NCBI GenBank assembly: GCA_964017155.1 | Contig: OZ024862.1 | Location: forward strand, 40,886,175 to 40,950,174 | From: Oasisia sp. SBJ-2009 | Taxonomy: Eukaryota > Annelida > Polychaeta > Sabellida > Siboglinidae | Reading direction: 5' to 3' | Length of the DNA stretch: 64,000 nt | Part shown: positions 1 through 12,100 of the stretch, in pieces | Layout: every line of letters starts with the position of its first letter | Position numbering within the stretch: the first letter of the stretch is position 1 | The notes under the pieces: model-generated | The model's database searches: none | What the model was told of the DNA's origin: nothing | What the model saw: the letters and a program-made list of their open reading frames with translations, nothing else | Translations under genes and position numbers: made by a program

Positions 1-101
1 AAACGTGCGTTTCTCGTCCGACTGTGATTATGGCTCACAGAGGTCAACGTTTCCACTTATTCAAAGCCGTTGTTCTACTTTGCTATGCTCGCCGCTCCAG
101 T

Positions 102-112
102 ACGCATGCGCC
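102..112. promoter_or_regulatory. NRF-1-like palindrome upstream of CYB5
   Basis: The core GCATGCGC sits about 80 bp before the CYB5 start codon and resembles the NRF-1 consensus (YGCGCAYGCGCR), with one mismatch at the left edge. A very similar palindrome lies just upstream of the dynein light chain start in this window. Housekeeping genes commonly carry such sites; use here is inferred. No TATA box is evident between 1 and 188. Confidence 0.4.
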
Positions 113-188
113 TTTAATGAAATCTTCCCAGTGTTGAAACGCGTGAGTTAGGTCTCTTGGTGTATGAGTTGTATAAATCTGTAAAAAT

Positions 189-3100
189 ATGGCCAAAATT
201 ATCACATTAGCGGAATTGAAAAAGCACACTGGTGCAAAGGACTTATGGATCGCAATTGACAATAAGATCTACGATGTTTCAAAGTTCGCCGATGTGGTAA
301 GGCTCAGTAGTTCTTGTGTTCCATGACCCGAGCGAAGCACATCGCCCCATACACCACCGTTGAACACGCCACACGCCACTTGCCTGTGGCTGTGGGTGGC
401 TCAATGGGTCAGCCACCTGACCAGGAATGTCTGCGCGCGCGCACGTACTACCCGAAGGCGTGTATCGCAGGCTTTTACCTACGGTGTAGCCCAGTGTTGC
501 ATTACAGAATACGTTTTGATCGTCGAACATTCATGGATGATTTTTATTAGAAGGAAGGAAGACATTACCTAAATTGTAAGACGATCGGACTGTTGTCTTG
601 TCAGACTTGTGATTTATTAATAGTAATAATACTAGTAATAGTGATGCCTTCTGAGTTCTGTAGAATGTAATGTATACTGGACCACCCTGTTTTTGCCTTA
701 CGCAACCATACTATGCAGTGTTCACGGAAAAAATTGAAATCATTCAACAAAGCATCAAATAAGTTGCATGTTTTAGACTGCCTGTGGAATAGATTATTAT
801 AGCAATATTTGTAAAAACAGTAAGCACATCACACACCAAACGAAAGCCCTCTGATTGAGTCGGGTTCAAAGTCACTCAAAAAGATTCAGTTGTCAGAATG
901 TCAACATAATATGTAGAATATATGTCAACATTTAAATCAATGAGATTGTATATATTTTTGAACGACAATGGAACAAGGGGTGTGAACACTGGAAATTCAA
1001 GTTGGCACCTTTGTTATGGCCGTTCCATGTATTGAACATGCCCCATTCCATCACCGACTAGTTGCTCATGAATATACCTTTTTATATATGTCGTGTTGTC
1101 ATACTGACAGATGAGTTACGTTATACCTACTAAACTCTAGTTACTGTACTAAATTTAATAATAAAGTTCAGACAACTTGAAAGCATGATCCACTTCTGGC
1201 ACTTTGGCACCACAAAATATATGTACTAATTTTGTATACAGCACATTTTTTTATGCAATTTAAAACTTAAATCAGTGTTAAATTACACTCATCAATGTTA
1301 TTCACGTTTTAATAATGTCTTCTCAGTTTTGCAGATATGTCTCAGCAGGGCTTTATGCAGGATCGAATTATTGCTAATCTCACGTGTTTTGGTAGACCCA
1401 TGGATGTTAACTGTTAATGTCTGTTCTATTGATCAGCCAACATCAATGTGATGATTATGCTGATTTGTGGACATTGCAGTAGAGACTTCTGAAATGTAGT
1501 GAAAGGGTGTGTGGTATAGTATAAGCCTGTTTAAAAAAATATTAAATGTGTCATGACCTGAAAAGGACTACAAACACACATGTGACAACATTGACACTCA
1601 CTTTCAAGGTATAACTAACAATATCTATGGTTTGGGAAGACCTTTTTTGCTCCTTCATTTTTTGACCCGTCCCCCATATATTTCTACTTGTCCACAACAG
1701 TTTTTACCCATCCAAATGACGAGTGGATGTGTCTCTACATAAAGCTGTGTCTCAGTCTTTGCAGTATTCCTCTCCTGAACATGTTTCAACAGCTTTACTC
1801 CACTTGCAATAGTGATAAAAGAAACGGGGGACACGTCCATCCCAATGGAACCCCATCTTACTGGACCACCAAATGCTCGCTGGTCAAATGACACTTCTAA
1901 GAGAACAATACTGTCAATGCTAATGAAGTAACCAAGATTGAGAGGGTTGTGAATCTCGACGAGCATGTACATCTAAACTCTGAAAGAGTTAGACCTTCTT
2001 CAATACGTGTTCCCTTGATTATTTCAGCATCCTGGAGGCGAAGAGGTCATTTTGGAAAAAGGAGGTAATTATGATAAATGATAATATCAGGTGTTGAGCA
2101 TTTTCAAAATATATGCTTTGTTTATTCCTTTTTTCAGCATCCTGGAGGTGAACAAGTTATTCTTGAACAAGGAGGTACTGTCGTGTTTACCTTTCTTCAC
2201 ACTAACTAAACTGCTTCATTTGGCACTCTAACCCTGTGCAGTTGTGTTGTTCAGTTACCATGATTAATACAGAGACTGCAAACTGGGCAGATTTGGGCAG
2301 GGTATATTGCTATACATATGTACACAATTTTTCCACATTGTTGATTATCATAAATTATAATGATGAAGTTTATCCATGTATGTAAATGATGAATTCACAT
2401 CCTTCGACATGCAAATCTGTGACATACTTTCAAATTTTCATAAAAAGGGGTTAATAGAAATAGAAAGAATTTGAAGTGCTAATAGAAGATATATTCAGAG
2501 ATGTCCCATACACTTTTCAGCATTCCTTCACTTTTTTATATTATACATTTTGTCAAAGTGGTAAATAAAAGTTACATTTTAATGAGATATATATTTCATT
2601 TCTGTTAAGATCATAACTGTTTTTTCAATAAGTTCCAAAAAAAATTGTCAACTAATCGCATGTTTATCCAGCTATAAATGGTGACCAATAACTTTTTTTA
2701 TTCTCTTCGCTTTGTATGAAACACATTTTTTAACTAATTTTCTTTTCATAAGATGTTACTGCGGACTGTTGTCCATTGAGACAAGTTAATATGCCAAGTC
2801 ATATAGGACATGTATAACAGTTGATCTTTGCACAGTCGTTTGATCTTTGCACAGTCGTGTGTTATTAAAATACTTCTGTGTTCCATAGGAAAAGCATAGA
2901 ATCACACAGTAAGACTTAACAGTGTGTAGTATCAATTTAGTATACTTGTGTGACTTGTGTCTGGCGACTATTGTGTGATATCTGATAGGTACTTTTGTAA
3001 TGGGGAGGTGCCCCCATAATTGAGATCTAGACATTTGATAATTGGGGAGTGCGTGAGCAACGTGATCATTGAGCAGTGTGGGTACAGACTTCTTTGACCT

Positions 3101-6100
3101 TCCACCTGTGTTACTTAAGCACATGGTCTAAGGGTTGAGCACTCAACTTTTGTGGCCTACTTACAGAAGACATGCGATAGATTTCTCCTGTCCACATTTA
3201 TGTTGAATATTTTATAATATATACAGTTATTTTTGTGGTTTAAATACACTAATGTTTCTGCACTGAGTCATGTAGATTATTATCAGGTTCATATACACTT
3301 CTCTGTGCACATGTTTTTTACTTTTTATGTATGGGAATTGTTCAAATTTCATACTTTTGTTTGTTGAAATTACATATATATTTTGCTTCCGGTTACAGTT
3401 CTCATAATAGTAGAATAAATGTTATATTTATCTTTTATTTACTTTGTTCTCAACTTCAAATGCTTTTAACACTTGACAGTGATGTGATCAGAGTAAGAAA
3501 CAAGTTTACACAAGTGCAGTAGACAACATGACTGCAATCATAGGTTAATTTTAGCTTTGCTTACTGGCTAAAGTTCACAAAGTTCAGCACATAGATGGCA
3601 AGTGTCACACATGTATGAGCAGGCTGTGAGTGGACAATTCTGTAGTTTCCTGTAGTTGTACTAAACAGAAAGGGAAGAGGAGGAAATTACAGCTTTACCA
3701 AGAATGTGTTTCTTTGCAGGGTCGTTTGCCACAGAAGTCTTTGAAGATGTTGGACATTCCACGGATGCTCGAGAACTAATGAAAGATTTCTACATAGGAG
3801 ACTTAGCTGAGGTACGTAGAGACTGATGGCATGTGTATCTAAGATCAACTAGTGCTAAATTTGGCAATCCCAGTACGCTAAGTGAAGTATCAATGATTTG
3901 TTTGTGGAGCTACTAGAAGATAGGTATGAGAATTGGGATATAGATGTTTTATGTAGACACTTGGGCAACTAATCTGTATATTTTATAATGCTTTACTTTT
4001 GTGCAGTCATAGATAACCTAGCAGAATTAAATAGAACTTTGGCAAACTGACAGTTTTCGTTAAAAATTGGGAAGCTTGAAAATAGTTCCGTATGTGAAAC
4101 TAGGGCAACACTGTTTTTTTTTCACTCCATTCACTGTAGGCATTATGTATGGTCATTTGTTTATAAATAGTAAAAATGCTGCATGTTTCATGAACTTACA
4201 TGAAGAGAAGTTTGCAGTTTAACAAGAGCAAATTTGAGCAAAATGACAGTTCCTGACAAGAAACCTACCAGCCAGTGAAGTGTGTTTATACTGTAAGACC
4301 TGGCGTGATTGTATCATATGCTTGTAGGCGGATCAGGAAAAGAAGAGTTCAAAGGTAGGACTGAACGCCATGTGCATTGACTGTATTCAGTTGACATGTT
4401 ATCTTCGTCCATTTGCCTGGCTCATGCGTTCCCTGCCAGTCATATCATTATCTACACGCGATTGGGCAAACAAAGTTCACATAGTGCTAAGGTGGTTGGG
4501 ATGGCTGTTATCCGTTCATTATAACATACATCGTACAAGTTAAAGCCACATTCATTTATTCAAATCTGTTGTCGTACAACAGGTTAATGGTGGCTGACTT
4601 TCAGTAACCCTTTATATAACAGGTTGACTACTTGTAAACATCTTTTAAATCAAATTGGTATCTTCAGCATAAAATATGCGTACTATATAAAACTAAATAC
4701 GATTTTATTTAAGCAGCAATCGTACTATGTGATGGCTAATTCTGATTGGCATAAATTGTAAATTTATAATTTGTTTGTATTTCTCGAAACCTTAAAAATG
4801 TATAATTGAAATTCGCCATGCAACCACTTCGGTATTGAACTTTGTTGGGGAGGGGGGTGGGGGTTGTAGCTAGTGTTTTTCACATTAGTTTCAATAATTA
4901 AGTTAAGAATGTAAGTGTGGATAATGGTGCTTTATGTCATGCTTGTGCATAAGCAGCTTTCCTTGCATCACCAAGCCTGCTGGTAGAGTAGGGTTAGTTG
5001 TCGTCTACAGCTCTATCAATTCACCTCTCTTTAGATGTAGTGTGACTTCTTGAACTGCCTGCCTGGATATAGAACAATACTTTGTATACTATTGAAGTAC
5101 ATAAATTCACAGACAGCATTTTTTTGGTGTTTACTAAGTACACATATCTGCTCACAGTAGGGACAGGCTGCAGTACTTTGTAATGTACATAATCAGCATA
5201 ACCTTTCAAGCTTCGATTATCTATTTCTCACTGACTTTGTTCCTGGAGTTAATACTAACATTGGAACTAGGGCTTTATCTGTTCATGCACCAACTCTGGA
5301 ATATACTTCAGATTGTTTAAAAATATTGCACAATTCATTTTATACATGTAACTTTTAAAACTTCATCTGGTATATACTTCTGTCCGTCCATCTGTTGACA
5401 ACTTGAAAACTGTGTATCGATTTTTTGGGTGACCAACCCTTTTGTCTGGCTGCTCCTCTGAGCTTACTTTACAACGATTTATTTGTAACAGATGTTACAG
5501 GCAGCAGTACTTTGTATTGAAGCACGTCAATACAGGCAGCAACACTATATATTTAATTACATTTCTCTACTTACATACAATAATAATAAAATGACTGCAT
5601 TACCACAAATAAATTGAGTATTTGCATTCTCTCAGTATTCTGCATGACTGGTAATAAAATTGCATGGAAAGTTTGTATTTGTGTAACAATTAAGTATGTC
5701 ATTCCTTTTGAAAGTTACCTAATTACTATCTAACATTCACTAACCTCAGAATGGTCAGATTGGCATTGCTTTAATTTAATATTTTTTTCTTAAATTTTTG
5801 GGAGAGTGTTAATAATAAACATAACTTTTGATGGACAAAAAAAATCACATAACAGTACTTGTTAAAACACATTTACCAATCAATGTTTTATACTTACCAA
5901 TTACTTACTAACACATTACCGATATACAACATTTAGTGGTATAGACATAATTTTCTGGAATGTTGTGAAAGTTGAAATATTGTAAGCCAATATTTTGGAA
6001 GAAATCAACAGTACAGAACAGACGTATCACCATGTGGATCAGAGCAAACATCTGTTTATTTGGCCTGACTTTCTAATTTTTTTTGAGATCTTGTTTACAA

Positions 6101-9100
6101 GCCACGCTATGTGTTCGGTGACAAGTAGGTCAGTTAACACCTCTGAGAATGGAGTAGACATAGAAACCTGCCGACGTGTATTTCATTTACCGGCAATTTG
6201 GAAGACTTCGCGCTTTGTGGTATGGTTCTGGTGATTGATATAGCCCAGGAGATTGGTGTGGCCCCTGTGAATTATGACTTTGTGGAGATTTGCGACAAGA
6301 TTTTTATCAGAAGAAGAGAAGCTGTGAACAACAGTTGCATTCTACAAAAGCTATGAGAGACAGAGTGGAGGCCCTGGACGCAATCAAAGACATGATCCAT
6401 ACCGGCCTGGCCAAGTGTCACTGTGGATGACAGCTGCCCTCTGGATGCAGGCTACAAGGCTGATTTACCAGTCGGAGAAACAAGCACACCAGGATTCTCA
6501 ATGTCTCAGTACAGTTTTGTATCTGGCGTTTGTGTAAGTGTTGTGTAACTCCGTGACTGTGTATGTACTCTGTCTGACAGTGGCTGCTGCATGCGTCCAG
6601 TGCATGCCTCTATCCTGCATCGCATCTCCAGACCACACAGCATTTTCACATTTTCTTTCTAAAATGAAAAGGCATGTTGTTTTAAAGGGAAACAAACAGC
6701 AAAATGATTTTTAATGATGCTGTAATGCAAAATAAACGAGAACAACTGCAATCACCTCTTTGTACCAATGGACAGTGGTCTGTTAGATATTATGTTTGAT
6801 TATCTATGATAATTTAACTCTTAGGCACATAGTGCTAAATGTTGATGTTGCCGTTTATTTCCCTTTAACATAGCATATCTGAAATTTACATAAGTTTTAT
6901 GTTGTTGTTAATAGCAATATACTTATGATGTGAAGGATGATAACTCTGGTGAACATTTGGAAAACAAATTTATTACATGGAACATAAAAATTATTAAACT
7001 AACATGCTCTCATATACTGCGAAAACCATACCTTGCTTGGTGAAATAGTTTGGCTCTCTGTTCACCACATCAATTCACCTTCGCTTGTTATACAGACCAG
7101 TTATACTCGTAGCACTTTGCATGGCAGGCCACTGCTGTGCCACATCTGATTTACTTAAACTTTTCACTTTTTTTGTGTGAATGATTAGTGTTAGTTTACA
7201 GTTCTCTCTGTTAGTATACATCAATGCAATTATGATGTATAACTATTCGCATTACAAAAATACATTGGTGATTTTTACAGCTTTGTTTTCGAAGGTTGTA
7301 TAATCCTATCTCGTAAACAACCAGTCTGGTTGGTGGTATGTGTGTAACTGGTCTGGGTATGCTACATTTAGGATTATAATAACTTTTTTGTAGTTTGCAA
7401 TTTCATTTTGTTGAAATTGATATTCTTATGACTTTAGTAGCTTAATTTAATTTCTGTTGTGGTAATATTGTTCAATACTTGTTGGTAGTTTCTTACCAGT
7501 ACGTTTAAGTATGTTTTGTTCTAATACAATAATTTTGTTACTTGACCCAAATATCCATCTAATGAAAATATCCATACAACAGCGCTGCGCCATCGCATAA
7601 AGCAAGGGCAACTTGACAAGGGACACCAGCATGCAAGACACATTGGTGCACCACAACTCTGGACTCGGCGATGTTGACACTGACTAGAGGACATAATAAA
7701 ACAGTTTTTGTCTCATATGGCTTGTTTTGACATTTTAATGTTACAGCCAGATTAATTCAGTGGGTATTTACCCACAAATGTAGTTCCAGATGTAGAAGAA
7801 ATAAGATACTGCGGTTAAAATGTGTTTTCCTGCATGCCTACTTAAATTTAGTAGTTCTTTAGACGTGATGTTGCGTCATTTTTTGTTCATTTGCTATAAC
7901 CTTACTGCTTAGATCATGTGATCGCTTTTATTTAGCCTTTTGCAAAATAGTTGCTACATAAAAAACAATTGTGTGTGTGCATGGTATAAAAATGTGTTGT
8001 AACATGTTACATTGTTAAAAAAGAATTGTGAATATAATAATGTCATTACAATGGAGAATATTGTCTGCAAAAAACCTTGCAAAATGATACACTACACAGT
8101 GTTACATCAATACATCAATGCTTACAGAAATGAAAATAATTTTTATATATATATTTTTATACAACTAGTTACCCACAAAAGTAAAGATTGAAGTACTTGT
8201 GCTTGAGTTCGTGATAAAGTACTGCTGCCTGTTTACCATTTGTGAGTTGACAGATTGCATGTGGACATTTCACAGTCACTGTCATAGCACTGGCTGCGAA
8301 ATTCAGCTTAGCCATGCACGCAAATTAACCCATTGACGTTATTTACACAACTTTGTTTCTTGTTTGTTCAGTATAATTACTTTGGGGGCTTGAATCCAGT
8401 CCAGCCCAAGTATACAAGTTGTTTAGAGGCGCAGCTATGAGTTATTCATGTATTGTGCGAGAGTTGGTGCATTTTGCAATGAGCCGCACATGTTGAGAAG
8501 CTGTTTTGAGTGTTGTCGATCTGTTTGTTAGTAGGGCGGTGCAAGTGGGAAGGTCAGTACCTTGCACCTTCTGTAGTAGTCTTCTTACCCTTTGAGTTCC
8601 CCACAAGCAGTGTTTGTTGGTGCACCTTGCAACACACCATACATACACTTACTGTGGACAGGTGTAGCACCTTCAATTTGAACAAAACTAGACTAAGGCT
8701 TCTAATTATTAATGCCTAACAGTCGGTGAAGCTTGCGCACACAGACTTGCTTTTAGAGAACTACTATAAGAAGCATGCACCCAGTGATAGACAGCACAGT
8801 ACACCTCTGCAACTAACAACATAACCTCAATCGTATTACCTCGCCACTTCAGAAAAAAAAGATGTAGTCTTGCAGTGACATTCTTACTACCCTTTGTCAT
8901 AGAAAACCATTATCTGTCATTTTGGTTGTGCTCAGTGAACTTTGGATACTGTCTGCTGTATTACAAGTAGAACATGGTAATTTCCTTTTCCACAGTTATA
9001 AATAATACAGTACAGACTGTACACGCAATCTAATAGATGCAGCTTACTAAATATAGAAATGATGTAGACATGTTATTATTTTGAGTTCATTGAGTACTGT

Positions 9101-12100
9101 CGAGACAGATGGTATTAGGAACATATTTGAAATTTAACTCGTTATCTGAGCAAAACATTAAAACCACTGGATTAACAGCAGGATAGAAAACGAAATTGTG
9201 TAGAAGAATGTAATAATATGAAATATTCCATTTAATTACAAATAAGTTACCTAGACTTTGGTCCCATGAAACAGATAAAGCATAGCTATAGAATATTCTA
9301 TCCACAACTACTGGTTAGTAACTGGTACTGGCTTATTGGTTTTGATTAATACCCAAACCTACAGTGATAATAACGCATGTATTTATTGTTCACAATAGTA
9401 GTAGGCAACAAAATACAAATATTTTTTTTTTAAAGACAAAGCAATATGATAACTAGTTTTTGTGTGTTTATGTTTAGTTGCACAATGATATGTAATGTTT
9501 GTTGTGTAGTTGTTAAAGCTTCAGTTACTTCGCTAAACCTTTTTGTGATCGTTATTCATTAGCATGAAGGCAACAAAGTAAGCTTTATTAGGTTCTTAGT
9601 TTTATATTAAGTGCTTGTAGCGTAGAGCTATGATATCTGTACCCACCTGTGTTCATTTATTAAGATATCTACTTATATTCTTATGACTGCAGCTGGTTCA
9701 TATTTGTGTAGAAGAATAGGCCCAAAATAGAAATAACAATGTTTGTTACTGTTTTGTTACAGTTTTTTTTTATTGGATGATTCTTGTTAAAACAAAAATT
9801 TACAGTCAATGATGCTAACTGATGTGGATTGAGTAAACGCTACACCTCGGAGTATATTAAACATGGCAGAAACAAACACAAAGTGAGGAACTCAAAGGGA
9901 ACTGTCTGGTGCATTTGTAATGTGGTGACCACCAGAAATACTGACTTCCCCGCAGACACTTTGTCTTGTGAATGACTCGCGTCATTCCAGTGGCCATGGT
10001 GCCATCTTGTGTGTGACGTGACGTGTATGCAAGGACTGGTGCGACAGTCTTGTGTTATGAGTGGTTCATGCACAGCTTGTAGTGTCGCGTAGATGGACTG
10101 TAGGCTGCTACACTGCTTGATGCTCTCTCCACTGTAGGCCAAGTATAGCTCTACTACTGAGTGGCACCACACAGGGGGATGCTGGTGACACTCGCTCTGC
10201 ATGCGTGTTGTTTTGACTGTTCAAAATGTGGTTGTAGAAATGTTTTGGACATAAATGTCACCAGTGTTGACGTAAGATGACATTCGTTGACTTTTTATTA
10301 CAGTGTACACTTTGCAGTGTATTAATTCATAAATATATCATTTAATACATATATGACTTTTGTTAGGAAGTTCACATACATTCACATTGAGTAATAACAT
10401 CTGGCAATTCAGTAATTTACCATCCAGTTTTGGTCATAGCACTGTTCATAAAAAATATATGGAACATTAAAATATTAATATCAGCAGTGTTTGTCACTTG
10501 TGATCCTTGTCGATGCAGATGTTATGATTATGGAATGCTTCTACAGGCAGTTGAACACTCGTTGCCTGCTAGTGCAGTGGAGTTTGTCTTTATTGTTCTG
10601 ATGAAACCCAGACATTGTAAACTGATTGTCATGTTCTTTAGTACAATCCCATGTTAATCCAGACTGTAGCAAATACCATAAGTTTCTGTGTATAATACAT
10701 ATTTGTCTGGGTCTTTTTACAAAAAAGTCTGGGTATGTATTATACATGGTGCTAGCCCTAAACAAGCACGGGTGGCATTCGTAGGTATACACTTAGCTGG
10801 CCGGTGAGAGAATGACCTCACAGATATGCCTTGTGAGGTGATATTTTCACATGCAGTGGCATCAGATATATTGTTTTAAGCCTGATATGGGTTCAGGATC
10901 ATCACAAACTAACTTTGATGAATTGAGTCAATTGACAGTAGTTAACCCTGCTCAAGCCATCCTTCAGGCAGACTATGAGAACTTGGGAAATAAAGGTTAG
11001 ATGCCAAAAGTTGGAAATGGTGGATGCGTATTATAAAATTAATGGAGACATTATACACAGAAACTTACGGTACCCACGAAAACATGTTGTAACTATCAGT
11101 TGTAGACTTTCATGTGAGAATGAAATAAACCTATCTTTACTTTGTTATTAATTTATGTTTGGAACATGGTTCATATAATAATGCAGACGTAATCTGGTTA
11201 CGGTGGCTAATATCATCAACTAAGTCCATGGGTGCAAGCTGAGGGTGCAGTGACTGAAGGCTGTGAAATAAATAAAAGGTAACACATAATAAAAAATTCA
11301 TAGATCTGGTTTCGGTTACATAACTGTTTCCATCCAAATTTACTGAATACGATAGCATTAATTTTCCCGCTTGCAATGCAAGTGATGATGAGTTTTTAAA
11401 TTGGGTTTCGACTTGTGTTGTCATCATCATGTGTGTTGCTTTGTTTCAGCCTGCAGTGGCACCCGTTCCAGGCTCCGAAGGCAGGTGGGTACATTCACAG
11501 GGCATCTCCCATGTCCCACTTCACAATGTACTGCCAATGACCCAATAAGAATAAGCCGTTCCACGCGCTGCTTTTGTGTCCTCATCTAGCTGCATCATTT
11601 TAGATGTATTTCTGATGGAGGTCATGTGACCACTTGGTCATGACTCATGACCAAGGTTGCCCAAAAAACAAATAAAATTAACCGAATTACTCCAGAGCTA
11701 CCATTCATGTGCTACAGACTGACAAATGTTTATTGTTAAGAGTTAAATATTTAAGTCAATATGGATAATTATCAAGTTACACATGATTTAAATAAATAAG
11801 TCATTAAAACTTATTTGTTTACTAATGTAGCTAAACATTGCAATTTTACTCTGTATTCCAGAAAATGATCACGGTAAAGTAATTCATGTTATGTTATTAA
11901 TTAATTAAGCATGTTTTATTCATTTTTTATCTAAACAGACGATATGTTTGTATTATATACATACAATAATAAATATTTTGTAGTGATCATACAAAGCTTG
12001 GCAATCGCTGATAACAGTAATTAAATGAGTACTTAAGTAATAGGAGGACAAGATAAAATAGTGTTTAGCGATTATCACCTTTCAATGTCATTGTTTCCAA

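Larger units (their letters stand above)
4355..11449. other. CYB5 intron 4, about 7 kb
   Basis: Long AT-rich intron. It contains a coding-like broken segment at 6219-6440 and a small inverted-repeat element at 10674-11072, listed separately. The rest shows only scattered low-complexity tracts and short open frames without recognisable features. The minus frame near 9840-10202 was considered and rejected. Confidence 0.6.

Noticed and set aside
9840..10202. 120-codon minus-strand frame
   Set aside because: No recognisable motif, Cys/His distribution irregular, in a CYB5 intron with no splice context supporting it.
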